Shown piece by piece: positions 27,404 through 35,505 of a stretch of 64,000 nt of DNA (position 1 is the stretch's first letter; each line of letters opens with the position of its first letter). The translations under genes were made by a program, and so were the position numbers. The notes under the pieces were generated by a model. That model saw only the letters and a program-made list of their open reading frames with translations. It did no database searches and had not been told where the DNA came from. This stretch comes from Thalassospira tepidiphila MCCC 1A03514 (GTDB lineage Bacteria > Pseudomonadota > Alphaproteobacteria > Rhodospirillales > Thalassospiraceae), in contig NZ_JPVZ01000002.1 in assembly GCF_001662875.1 (NCBI RefSeq), positions 434,001 to 498,000 of the forward strand. The letters are read 5' to 3'.

Positions 27404-28129
27404 TTAGGCCGCGGACTTGATACGCTTTCGTGTCATGAACTTCACGAGCGAGCGCGCGAAATCGACACTCGTGATCGGCGTCTCAAGTGACTTCATGGCA
27501 GCTTCATGCACATCATCGGGGATCAGGTCATAACGGGCCTGCAAAAGGGCGGTCTCGTATGGTTTCATGAACTCCGGATGCGGCTGGATCGAGGCTGCAT
27601 TATCGCCATATTGCAAACCGGCATAGGGGCAGAAGTCGGAACTTGCCCAGACAGTCGCACCCTTTGGTGGCTCAACCACCTGATCCTGATGGAAAGCATT
27701 GATCCGGATCTTTGCCGGGCTGTCAGACAGCCAGTCGCTGTTGCGCGCATCAACCGCGTATTGATGTACGCCCACACCCCAACCCTTGTCGGACTTGATG
27801 ACCTTGCCGCCAAGTGCTGTTGCCAGGATCTGATGACCGAAACAGATACCAAAGACCGGCTGACCGGCGGAAACCGCATCGCGCAGGAAGTCCTGCAGGC
27901 GGATCATCCACGGCAAGTTTTCATAAACGCCATGTTTGGACCCCATGATCACCCAGCCATCGGCATCGCGGATTGAGTCCGGAAAAACGTCTTCCAGAAC
28001 GGTCCAGGTTTCGAACTCCAGACTCGGATCAACGTCGCCAAGCAGCTTTTCGAGCATGCCGGGATAGGAGGCGAAATCGTCGCGAAGTTCTTCTGGGGCG
28101 AATCCGGTCTCAAGAATGCCGATCTTCAT
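27404..28129 (-). CDS. Class I glutamine amidotransferase-like protein
   Basis: 241 aa. Catalytic triad of class I GATases: Cys96 in GICFGHQILA, and His/Glu in SIQPHPEF. The family (GMP-synthase-like GATase domain without synthase domain) includes gamma-glutamyl hydrolases and amidotransferases for unknown acceptors. FGHQILATALGGKV and YAVDAR are typical blocks. ATG 28129. Its promoter region contains a 271-base palindromic element (28159-28429). Confidence 0.88.
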   Translation of the reverse strand: MKIGILETGFAPEELRDDFASYPGMLEKLLGDVDPSLEFETWTVLEDVFPDSIRDADGWVIMGSKHGVYENLPWMIRLQDFLRDAVSAGQPVFGICFGHQILATALGGKVIKSDKGWGVGVHQYAVDARNSDWLSDSPAKIRINAFHQDQVVEPPKGATVWASSDFCPYAGLQYGDNAASIQPHPEFMKPYETALLQARYDLIPDDVHEAAMKSLETPITSVDFARSLVKFMTRKRIKSAA

Positions 28130-28602
28130 GCAAAAACCTCTGTGGTCGTCAATGTGGCGCTAAGGGTCAAAACTCATTCACATGATCGCCCCGGTCGCCC
28201 GGATTTGTGCGGATATGCGGAGCAAAATCATAGGAAGATATGCATCTTTCAAGATTTTGCGACAAAATAGCCCGTGCAAATCCGGGTGATCCTAAGGACA
28301 ACTGATATGGGAGAAAGCCTCTGCGTCAAATCCCTTGACCGGGGATCACCCCGCTCTGCGGCATTTTCCTAGCTTTTTCTCTCATATCAGTTGCCGGGCC
28401 GGTCATGTGAATGAGTTTTGACCCTTAGCTGAGTTATGGGATTTTAACGCCAAAGACAAGCCCGGTGCTGCGAGATTTTAGTCAAATTTTGACCGGAAAT
28501 GCGAAACCGCCCGGCGTAAAGCACGGGCGGTTGCAAAACCTGCGGCAAGTGTCTGGGGGATCAAACCGGCCGCAGATTATCGGGTTCAGTCTTTGGCCGG
28601 GT
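28130..28602. other. Non-coding region carrying a palindromic element
   Basis: 473 bases between the GATase start and the end of the YedE-like gene, with no credible gene. Most is taken up by the inverted-repeat-bounded element at 28159-28429; the rest (28430-28602) shows only a GC-rich tail of the sulfur-transporter transcript. Confidence 0.6.
28159..28429. mobile_element. MITE-like 271-base element with 27-bp terminal inverted repeats
   Basis: The ends 28159-28185 and 28403-28429 are perfect 27-base reverse complements (outer part GCTAAGGGTCAAAACTCATT), with further imperfect pairing inward. Inside are two long sub-hairpins: CCCGGATTTG/CAAATCCGGG (28198-28207, 28277-28286), holding GCAAAATC/GATTTTGC and AAGAT/ATCTT; and CAACTGATATG/CATATCAGTTG (28299-28309, 28383-28393), holding CGGGG/CCCCG. 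If the element starts at AGGG, a TA flanks each end, as expected for IS630/Tc1-type transposition. No transposase. A structured RNA gene is the alternative reading. Confidence 0.6.
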
Positions 28603-29028
28603 TTATTTGTTGAGACCGATGGCACGGGCACCGCCCATGCCGGCAATCATCGCGACCACAAAAATAATCGTATCGGTATGGCCGAACGCCAGTGCACTAA
28701 GGGCCGGACCCGGGCAATACCCAACCAGTCCCCAACCGGTACCAAATAACAGGCCGCCAACAACCAGTTTGGTGGTGATGGCACGGTTGGTCGGCAGGCT
28801 CATCTCGCCGCCACAGACCGCCTCGGTCCGGTTCTTTGCAAATTGGAAGATCGGAATGGCAACCGCCAGTCCACCGCCCATGACGAACGCAAGACTCGGA
28901 TCCCAACCCCCATCGGCAATCGCCCAGATATCAAGAAAACCCAAAACCTTTTGCGGGTCGATCATGCCCGAAATGTAAAGGCCAAAGCCGAAAATCGTGC
29001 CGCAAATCAGGGAAACAATTATCCGCAT
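28603..29028 (-). CDS. YeeE/YedE-type sulfur transporter, second half (DUF6691-like)
   Basis: 141-residue membrane protein. MRIIVSLICGTIFGFGLYISGM and the sulfur-binding-type GWGLVGYCPGPALSALAFG block match the second unit of split YeeE/YedE (thiosulfate/sulfide uptake) proteins. Start 29028 overlaps the preceding stop as TAATG and has GGGAGG just upstream, so it is coupled to the gene before it. Both halves are needed for the full transporter-like fold; substrate inferred from family. Confidence 0.9.
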   Translation of the reverse strand: MRIIVSLICGTIFGFGLYISGMIDPQKVLGFLDIWAIADGGWDPSLAFVMGGGLAVAIPIFQFAKNRTEAVCGGEMSLPTNRAITTKLVVGGLLFGTGWGLVGYCPGPALSALAFGHTDTIIFVVAMIAGMGGARAIGLNK

Positions 29029-29465
29029 TACATGCCTCCCATCAGATGGCGGGTGACAAGAACCGTGACAAAGCCCGCTGCCATAAATGACAGGGTCGCA
29101 ACCAGCGATCGCAGCGAGAACCGCGACAGGCCGCAAATGCCATGACCACTGGTGCAACCACTACCAATCGTGGTGCCAAGACCAACCAGAAGACCGGCAA
29201 CGATGATGACCGGTAATGAGCTTGTCACGACACTCTGGGCTTCGATCTCGGTTGCGTTCATCAGGATGAACGGACCGACAACCAGCCCGATGATAAAGGC
29301 CAGTCGCTCAAAAACAGCAGAACCACCCTTGGTCGGGGTCAACAAACCGCCAAGAATGCCGCTGATCCCGGCAATTCTCCCATTGAGCAAAAGATAAAGG
29401 CCAGAGGCCAGACCAATAAGTCCACCGCCAATCAGGGCGGAAATCGGAGTGAAGTTTTCCATCAT
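29028..29465 (-). CDS. YeeE/YedE-type sulfur transporter, first half
   Basis: 145-residue inner-membrane protein with the family motif GSGCTSGHGICG (Cys104 and Cys111), the thiol site thought to pass thiosulfate or sulfide through YeeE-like channels, and NGRIAGISGILGG at the N-terminal half. Two adjacent ATG codons (29465, 29462) are both possible. First gene of the two-gene unit; an AT-rich palindrome lies 26 bases upstream. Such pairs often serve with persulfide regulators and rhodaneses, which are not in this window. Confidence 0.9.
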   Translation of the reverse strand: MMENFTPISALIGGGLIGLASGLYLLLNGRIAGISGILGGLLTPTKGGSAVFERLAFIIGLVVGPFILMNATEIEAQSVVTSSLPVIIVAGLLVGLGTTIGSGCTSGHGICGLSRFSLRSLVATLSFMAAGFVTVLVTRHLMGGM

Positions 29466-29774
29466 TCAATCCATCAAAATCAGAATTTATATTAATGTAT
29501 TATAATTAATTGATTTTATCAATGGGTCAGTGGAAATTTGTGCCAAATTTCTTTGTAGAAACTGTTGCTAAAAACGAAGCAGACCTACCCGGATGCGCCC
29601 AACTATCGGTCAAGATACTGTTTGCATTGGTGTCCGATTCCACAAAACAGATAAGCAATTGATTTTTCATTATTTTATCTATCTTGCAAAACACCGAAAA
29701 TAGGAAGATATAGCAGTATCTTTGGTTGTGGTTTCGGCGTGTTGCCCAAACCCCCCCCTTTTCGGATTTCATGC
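29466..29774. other. AT-rich divergent promoter region
   Basis: 309 bases between the YeeE-like gene (minus) and the TPR-methyltransferase (plus). The left part is strongly AT-rich and contains the palindromic operator-like site at 29491-29510. No credible gene; a short C run at 29752-29758 precedes the plus-strand start. Confidence 0.5.
29491..29510. promoter_or_regulatory. Operator-like palindrome before the sulfur-transport pair
   Basis: ATTAAT repeats at 29491-29496 and 29505-29510, each self-complementary, within a highly AT stretch close to the YeeE start. It resembles the AT-rich sites of ArsR-type persulfide sensors (BigR/SqrR), but this is a guess from position and composition. Confidence 0.35.
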
Positions 29775-30749
29775 ATGAGCAAAGATCGTCTGTCCGCCAG
29801 TCGGCGTCTTGATGTCGCATTGGCGCTGGTATCACAGGGTGACTACACCGCTGCGATTGACGTGGCGCGTGCCGCATTGGCCGCTGATAGTGACTGGGAC
29901 GAAGCCCATTTTACGCTGGGCGACATCTATGAACGTGCCGGTGAAACCGAAAACGCCGTTGAGGCTTTCCGTCAGTATCTGATGCTTGATCCCAAGGACC
30001 GCATGGGGGCAGAGGTCCGCCTGACATTGCTTGGTGCGGCTGCCCTTCGTGATCGCTTGCCGCCCGATTATGTGCGGGCTCTGTTTGACGATTATGCCCC
30101 ACGGTTTGAGATCAGCCTGCGGGATCGTTTAGCCTATCGCGGACCGGAACTTTTGTTTGAAGCCATCCGGACTCATCTACCGGAAATGTTGCGTCCGATG
30201 GATGTGCTTGATCTTGGCTGTGGTACCGGGCTTGTGGGCGAAGTGTTCGCTGGTCATGTTGATGCGATTGATGGCATCGACCTGTCGCCGCGCATGATCA
30301 ACCGCGCACGCGCCAAGGGGCTTTATCGCACCCTTGTCGCTGGCGATATCACCGATATGCCCGCCGATATCGGAACGGATTACAGCGTTGTCATCGCGGC
30401 GGACGTTCTGAACTATCTTGGCGATCTGGTGCCGGCCCTGCGTGCTGCCCATGACCGGATGAAGCCCGGCGGGTTGCTGGTATTCACGCTCGAGCATGGT
30501 GATAACTTCCCGTTCGATCTCGGTCCCGGGCAACGCTTCCGCCATCATCAGCGCGCGATCAGCGAATGGCTGGTCGAATGTGGCTTTAACGTTCTTTCAG
30601 ACACTTTGGGTGTTCTGCGTCAGGAAAAGGGCAACCCGGTCGAAGGTCGGGTCATCGTCGCGCGTGCAAGTGATGCATTGGCGCTGATGGCGGGCGATCT
30701 GATCATTCCGGGCGATCCCGATCAGGCATCGGGTCAAACCCTTCACTGA
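29775..30749 (+). CDS. TPR-domain SAM-dependent methyltransferase
   Basis: 324 aa. Residues about 1-75 carry two TPR-like helical hairpins (YTAAIDVARAALAADSDW, AGETENAVEAFRQYLMLDPKD). The rest is a class I methyltransferase: motif I VLDLGCGTGLVG, GIDLSPRMINRARAKG, and RMKPGGLLVFTLEHG. The TPR presumably presents a protein or carrier substrate. ATG 29775 is used, as the longer TTG/ATG starts read through the C-rich promoter; the ribosome site is weak. Ends with a strong terminator. Confidence 0.87.
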   Translation: MSKDRLSASRRLDVALALVSQGDYTAAIDVARAALAADSDWDEAHFTLGDIYERAGETENAVEAFRQYLMLDPKDRMGAEVRLTLLGAAALRDRLPPDYVRALFDDYAPRFEISLRDRLAYRGPELLFEAIRTHLPEMLRPMDVLDLGCGTGLVGEVFAGHVDAIDGIDLSPRMINRARAKGLYRTLVAGDITDMPADIGTDYSVVIAADVLNYLGDLVPALRAAHDRMKPGGLLVFTLEHGDNFPFDLGPGQRFRHHQRAISEWLVECGFNVLSDTLGVLRQEKGNPVEGRVIVARASDALALMAGDLIIPGDPDQASGQTLH

Positions 30750-30776
30750 GCTGCTGTGAAATGCTTAATGCAAAAC

Positions 30777-30809
30777 ACCCCGTAGCCTGTGGCTGCGGGG
30801 TATTTTTTG
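30777..30809 (+). terminator. Rho-independent terminator
   Basis: ACCCCG-T-AGCC pairs with GGCT-G-CGGGGT around a TGT loop, then a run of seven T residues. Confidence 0.9.
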
Positions 30810-30821
30810 TTTGGCATTGCT

Positions 30822-31727
30822 CTAGATCGGCGTGCCGCGAATGACCGCCACCTCGTGATAAAGCGGCACATTCGGATCATCATTGATCATTTCCTGGGCC
30901 TTGGTGGCCGACAGCGGCCGCTTGCCTTCCGGGTCACCATAGAATTTGCAGACAAGCTGCTTTTCATATTCGGTCCCGTTCAGCGCCTTTTCCAGTGACA
31001 CGAAAAACGAAATATCCGTTCCTGAATGTTGCAGAACGATCTTTGATGCGATTTTTTCGGGTTTGTAGCCGTTGGCTTCAAAGCATTCGCAAATAATCTC
31101 GGTGCCAATGCGGCAACCAAAATTCATCACCAGTTCGGCCTTTGGTGCGTGTTCGCGAATACGGCGCATAAGCGCCTCGTTCAGGCCAAGCCCGACCGAG
31201 TTGTAGGGGTACTGGTCAAACAGGCTCCAGGGATAATAATGCGCGATATGGTCTTCGGCCTCGTCACCGGCCCCTTCGGCCAGTTCGATGGACTGGGCTT
31301 CGCGAAAGGCCGTCAGGCGTTCATCACTGGGCTCGCCCACCTGTGGGATGCAGGCAATCACTACATCGGTCTTGGCAATTTTTTCGCGTGCCTCATCGGT
31401 ATCGACAAGGCTGACACTGCCATGGACCGGTTTGAAATGTTTGGCATGTTCGGGGGAGAGGATTTTGATGTTGCGCTCTGCCAGAACGACAAGGCGGGGA
31501 TCAAGGTCGCTGCCGTAAACGCGTCTGGCGCCGCAGCTTTGCAAGATAAAGGCGACATTGATGCCAGTACCAACACCGACCTCGTAAACGGTTTTGTCTT
31601 TCAGATCAGCGCGCGCCAGGCCTTCCTGGAATGTTTGTGTCCAGGGATCATCGGGATCAAAGGCAAAACCTGGTGTTTCGGGATCACTGGCGTATGGGCT
31701 GGATGTCTCGCTGCTCTCTTCTAGCAT
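30822..31727 (-). CDS. SAM-binding methyltransferase-like protein
   Basis: 301 aa. The SAM motif is VYEVGVGTGINVAFIL, followed by RRVYGSDLDPRLVVLAERN (acidic residue at the end of strand 2) and TDVVIACIPQVGEP, an NPPY-like position where CIPQ replaces the usual NPPY. GLGLNEALMRRI and MNFGCRIG follow. This pattern is similar to small-molecule or ribosomal small-domain methyltransferases. ATG 31727 has AGGAAG upstream; longer starts to 31808 lack one. Substrate unknown. Confidence 0.8.
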   Translation of the reverse strand: MLEESSETSSPYASDPETPGFAFDPDDPWTQTFQEGLARADLKDKTVYEVGVGTGINVAFILQSCGARRVYGSDLDPRLVVLAERNIKILSPEHAKHFKPVHGSVSLVDTDEAREKIAKTDVVIACIPQVGEPSDERLTAFREAQSIELAEGAGDEAEDHIAHYYPWSLFDQYPYNSVGLGLNEALMRRIREHAPKAELVMNFGCRIGTEIICECFEANGYKPEKIASKIVLQHSGTDISFFVSLEKALNGTEYEKQLVCKFYGDPEGKRPLSATKAQEMINDDPNVPLYHEVAVIRGTPI

Positions 31728-31995
31728 AGTGCTTCCTGTTTTCTTGCGCATCAGCCGGTCGCGGGACCCCGCAGGCATGGCAAAAAGCGCCATATGATCC
31801 GGAGACAAGGCAACCGGATGGTGTTGGCGCTACAAGCCTGCATAAACGGTACCGGGATCGACAAGCCAGTGCCGATGCGCAGCGTTTTATCTTATTCTTG
31901 ACGCGGTCAGGTGAGCGCGACGTGACGCCATACAGGCATCATGGACGGGAAGATTGCCGGCAATGGCACCGGCATGGGCAGGGCAAAAGCGCCCC

Positions 31996-32214
31996 TCAGT
32001 TTACGGCGGCAAACTGTTTTGCGTCGCTGGCCAACTGAACGTCTTGGGCAAGCGGGCCAAGCGAAACTGCCAGACTTTCACAATTGCAGTCCGCACCGAC
32101 CAGAACATTGAGTGGGGATGTGCTGTCTTCACGGCCCACCAACGCCTGCATGATCCGCAGAAGGGTTGGTGCCGGAGACAAACCGTTGCAATCAATTGTG
32201 TTCGATACTTGCAT
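31996..32214 (-). CDS. Small TusA/SirA-like protein lacking the active-site cysteine
   Basis: 72 aa, starting at ATG 32214 with GGAGA nine bases upstream. TIDCNGLSPAPTLLRIMQAL resembles the first strand and helix of TusA-family sulfur carriers (pattern DxRGLxCPxP), and LNVLVGADCNCESLA suits the second strand. The family's reactive Cys before Pro is Ser here, while Cys residues occur at other places. Family assignment is weak and rests on this block. The frame is open upstream, but with poor coding character. Confidence 0.5.
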   Translation of the reverse strand: MQVSNTIDCNGLSPAPTLLRIMQALVGREDSTSPLNVLVGADCNCESLAVSLGPLAQDVQLASDAKQFAAVN

Positions 32215-32826
32215 GTCGTCTTCTCCTTGTCTGGCAAGCAGGAGCTTCGGCACACCGCCGGGGACGGTTAAGGATGCCGCAGCATGACGTGTTCCCGATG
32301 CCCGACAAGATCTGCGGGCAACCTGATAGAAACACTCTCGACCTTTGCGCGATCCCAGCATCAAGCCACCACGCGGTGGCATCATCGGAATGACAGAAGG
32401 CCCGATCCAAAGACCCGTTCTGTCAGCTGGGCGGTCATAAGGGTCAACTTTTGCAATCAACCCGTTTTGGTCATCAAACTCGTTTCGCATCGCGACTGTC
32501 GCGCATCAGCACAAGTTATGATTTTCAATGCGTTGGGATTGGGTGCGCCATCAAAGTGGCTTTCTCCGAACCCCGACCAAAACACACCGGAAAATTCTCC
32601 GGCCCGACCTTGTTGAATTCAATCGTAGCAGTCGATGGGTGGGTGTCAAGGAAGGATTTGATTATTTTTTACGCAATTGGTCGAACAGATTAAATTTTAA
32701 TCACAAATGTCTCTCTTTCCCGCCCAAGCATATGGACGGGTTGGAGGATGGGTCCAGAAACATGAAAACCAGCAAGTATTTACCGCGCTTGCGAAGGGGC
32801 GGAATGCGCGCTTCCGGCGTCATGTC
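32215..32826. other. Non-coding region, little recognised
   Basis: 612 bases between the TusA-like start and the class II aldolase stop. Seen only: a GCCACC/GGTGGC hairpin at 32365-32380 and an AT-rich patch near 32650-32710. Short open frames here have no family character and no ribosome sites. Confidence 0.5.
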
Positions 32827-33615
32827 CTAATCGCGGAAACCGGGGTCCAGACGGTCGGCAAGGCGCATTTGTGCGTCCCACTCCAGGGCAACATCACCGT
32901 CGTCATAGGCCATCTGGCTGAACTGTTCGGAAACGCGTTTTATCACCGCATCATCAATCTTCCGAAGGGGTCTTCCCATCGCCAGGGTAGATTCCTGAAT
33001 CTCGCACGCCCGGTTCAGATAAAACATGTTTGAAAACATCTGTCCGGCAGTTGCCTCCACGGTCAAAAGACCATGATTGCGCAGGATCAGCGCGATGTTG
33101 GCGCCAAGCGCTTCAACGATTCTTTCGCGTTCCTCAAGATCAAGCGCGATGCCCTCATAATCGTGATAGCCGATCTGGCCATAATACTGCAGGGCGATCT
33201 GATTAAGCGGCATCAGACCTTCTTCAAGGCAGGAAACGGCAAATCCCGACCGTGTGTGGGTATGCATCACCCATGCGGCATCATGGCGCCCGATATGTAC
33301 GGCACTGTGGATGGTAAAACCTGCCGGGTTCACCCGATAGGGGCTGTCCGCAACCTTGTTGCCGTCGACATCGATTTTCACCAGCGAAGAGGCGGTAATT
33401 TCCTCCCACATCAGCCCATATGGATTGATCAGAAAATGCCCCGGTTCACCGGGAACGCGGGCCGAAATGTGGGTATAGATCGTGTCGGTCATTTTGTAAT
33501 GCGCCGCCAGCCGGTAACAGGCGGCAAGTTCGATGCGGCACTGCTTTTCGCTGTCGCTGATTTGTGGATCACTCATGACGCTGGTCTCGGCGTCTTTCTG
33601 TGTCGCGATATGCAT
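32827..33615 (-). CDS. Class II aldolase/adducin family protein (first copy)
   Basis: 262 aa of the fuculose-aldolase/adducin fold. Zinc-ligand histidines in WVMHTHTRSG and LRNHGLL; TIYTHISARVPG, INPYGLMWEEIT and NPAGFTIHSAVH are family blocks. Start 33615 follows GGAGG by five bases. It is divergent from a GhrA-like dehydrogenase, suggesting breakdown of a hydroxy or sugar acid. A paralogue lies at 61432; the two share most blocks. Confidence 0.9.
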   Translation of the reverse strand: MHIATQKDAETSVMSDPQISDSEKQCRIELAACYRLAAHYKMTDTIYTHISARVPGEPGHFLINPYGLMWEEITASSLVKIDVDGNKVADSPYRVNPAGFTIHSAVHIGRHDAAWVMHTHTRSGFAVSCLEEGLMPLNQIALQYYGQIGYHDYEGIALDLEERERIVEALGANIALILRNHGLLTVEATAGQMFSNMFYLNRACEIQESTLAMGRPLRKIDDAVIKRVSEQFSQMAYDDGDVALEWDAQMRLADRLDPGFRD

Positions 33616-33778
33616 GCCGACCTCCATTGATCTGATCAAACGGCTTTACTCTTTGATATACACTTGTTTAACTGAGGATGAAACCAAAGCGCAAATTTTC
33701 TTGGTATGGTGCGTGCAAATCAGGTGCGCCAACAGGGATCAGCAGCGCAAAAGAAGATGATGTAAGGGGCTTTGACTG

Positions 33779-34735
33779 ATGGTGGTGGCGGAACCGATTT
33801 ACGGTGTTCTTCTCAGCGATGGGATGGATCTCAAAAGCTATTATTCGCTTGATTTTGGTGATGCGGCGCCCGATGTCCGCCTGCTTAACCCCGATGAAGT
33901 CACCAACCCCGATCTTATCCGTTTTGCGGTGTGCTGGCTGCCTGGCCCGGCAGCGTTTTCGCCCTATCCCAATATTGAAATGGCGATGTCGGTCGGGGCC
34001 GGCGTCGATGCCTTGCTGAAACATCCGGGCTTGAGCGATGACGTCGCGATCTGTCGTGTTCGCGACCCCAATCAGGCGGACCTGATGGCGGGTTATGCGG
34101 TGCATGAAGTGGTTCATATCGAACGCGGCTTTGCCAGTATGCAGCAAAGTCAGGCCAGCGCCGAATGGGTCCCGCCTGCGATCCGGCCACCGCGCGATCT
34201 CAAGGTCGCCGTGCTTGGCCATGGCTCCATGGGGGCATCTGTTGTCAAAGCCTTGGCTGCCTGTGGATTTAGTGTTTCGGTTGCCTGCCGCCGTGATCCA
34301 GCGGATCCGGTCGAAGGTGTGCGCTATTTCACTGGTGACGACTCGGTTCTGCAATCGGTGGCCGGTCAGGATGTGGTGATCAATGTCCTGCCCCTGACGG
34401 CCAAGACCGAGAATATCCTTAATGCGGCGCTGTTTTCAAAGCTGGCCAAGGGTGCCTGGCTGATCCAGATGGGACGCGGTGAACATATGGCCGAGGATGA
34501 CTTTGTTGACGCTCTTGATCGTGGGCAGCTCAGTGGCGCGACCCTTGATGTGTTTCGCGCCGAACCGTTGCCGTCAGGCCATCCGTTCTGGGCCGATCCG
34601 CGCCTGCGCATCACCCCGCATATCGCCAGTGATACAACGCCAAGCATTGTTGCCGAACAAGCCCTGCAATCAGCCCGTGAACTGCATGCAGGCAAACCGC
34701 TCAGCCTTGCTGTCAGCCGTGGTCAGGGCTACTGA
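33779..34735 (+). CDS. D-isomer 2-hydroxyacid dehydrogenase (GhrA-like)
   Basis: 318 aa. NAD(P)-binding GHGSMGASVV after the RPPRDLKVAVL strand; substrate and catalytic positions Arg/Glu in MGRGEHMAEDD and His in ITPHIASDT. Resembles glyoxylate/hydroxypyruvate reductase A. ATG 33779. Together with the divergent aldolase and the downstream aminotransferase it suggests interconversion of 2-oxo, hydroxy and amino acids. Confidence 0.9.
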   Translation: MVVAEPIYGVLLSDGMDLKSYYSLDFGDAAPDVRLLNPDEVTNPDLIRFAVCWLPGPAAFSPYPNIEMAMSVGAGVDALLKHPGLSDDVAICRVRDPNQADLMAGYAVHEVVHIERGFASMQQSQASAEWVPPAIRPPRDLKVAVLGHGSMGASVVKALAACGFSVSVACRRDPADPVEGVRYFTGDDSVLQSVAGQDVVINVLPLTAKTENILNAALFSKLAKGAWLIQMGRGEHMAEDDFVDALDRGQLSGATLDVFRAEPLPSGHPFWADPRLRITPHIASDTTPSIVAEQALQSARELHAGKPLSLAVSRGQGY

Positions 34736-34795
34736 GCGATCCGCTCAACATACCCACACTCGATTGCACGCTTGAAACCCGATCAACATTATTCA

Positions 34796-34808
34796 ATTGT
34801 ATAACAAT
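34796..34808. promoter_or_regulatory. Palindrome overlapping the TetR-type start codon
   Basis: ATTGT ATA ACAAT spans 34796-34808 and includes the first two bases of the ATG at 34807. No ribosome site precedes this start, so the sequence is available for protein binding; self-repression is plausible. Confidence 0.35.
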
Positions 34809-35505
34809 GAGCCGAAAAACATTTCAACGTCTGTCGCTTGATGTCCGCCGTCGTAGTTTGATCGAGGCGACGCTAACCTGCATTGCCCGCGACGGGCTGC
34901 ATGGGGCATCGGTGCGCCGGATCACTGAAGAAGCCGGGGTGACGGTCGGGCTGGTGCGCCATTATTTCGGCAGCAAGGATGACATGATCCGCAATGCCTA
35001 TGCCTATCTGGTCGGCCAGCTGACGGCACAGGCCAGTGAAAGCGCACGTGCGACCGAAGGCACACCAGAGGCCAAACTGGCAAGCTTCCTGCGCGCCAAT
35101 CTGACCAAGCCCAACATGGACGAACAAACCGTCTCGCTTTGGGCGACCTTCATCGGCCGAGTGCGCCACGATCCGGACTTTGCCGAAATTCATCGTGATG
35201 GCTATCGCGAGTTTCTCAATGTGCTGGAAACCCTGATCGAGCCTGTCCTGATTGATCATGGCTGCCCGCACAGTGTGGCGATTTGCCGCAACCATGCGAT
35301 TGCACTCAATGGCCTGATTGATGGGCTTTGGATGGAAGGGGCGCTGAATTCCGGCTTGTATGCGCAGGATATCCTGCCGGATCTGATTACCGGCGCCGCC
35401 GAACGCCTGCTTGAATTGCCCACCGGTGCGTTGTCCGCACCTGATATTGCCCTTCAATCGGCACGCCACCAGACACACCCCGAGCAACAAAGTAAGCCGT
35501 CATGA
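34807..35505 (+). CDS. TetR/BetI family transcriptional regulator
   Basis: 232 aa. The N-terminal helix-turn-helix is IARDGLHGASVRRITEEAGVTVGLVRHYFGSKDDM, read in pieces as GASVRRITEEAGVT (helices 2-3) and VRHYFGSKDDM, close to BetI-type repressors. The C-terminal ligand domain (AICRNHAIALNGLIDGLWME) is BetI-like. Its stop overlaps the ATG of the aminotransferase (ATGA), so the two are co-expressed. A palindrome lies on its own start. Effector unknown. Confidence 0.92.
   Translation: MSRKTFQRLSLDVRRRSLIEATLTCIARDGLHGASVRRITEEAGVTVGLVRHYFGSKDDMIRNAYAYLVGQLTAQASESARATEGTPEAKLASFLRANLTKPNMDEQTVSLWATFIGRVRHDPDFAEIHRDGYREFLNVLETLIEPVLIDHGCPHSVAICRNHAIALNGLIDGLWMEGALNSGLYAQDILPDLITGAAERLLELPTGALSAPDIALQSARHQTHPEQQSKPS

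Noticed and set aside
31996-32490. Longer version (164 codons) of the TusA-like gene
   Set aside because: The upstream part lacks coding character, and a good ribosome site stands before the internal ATG at 32214.
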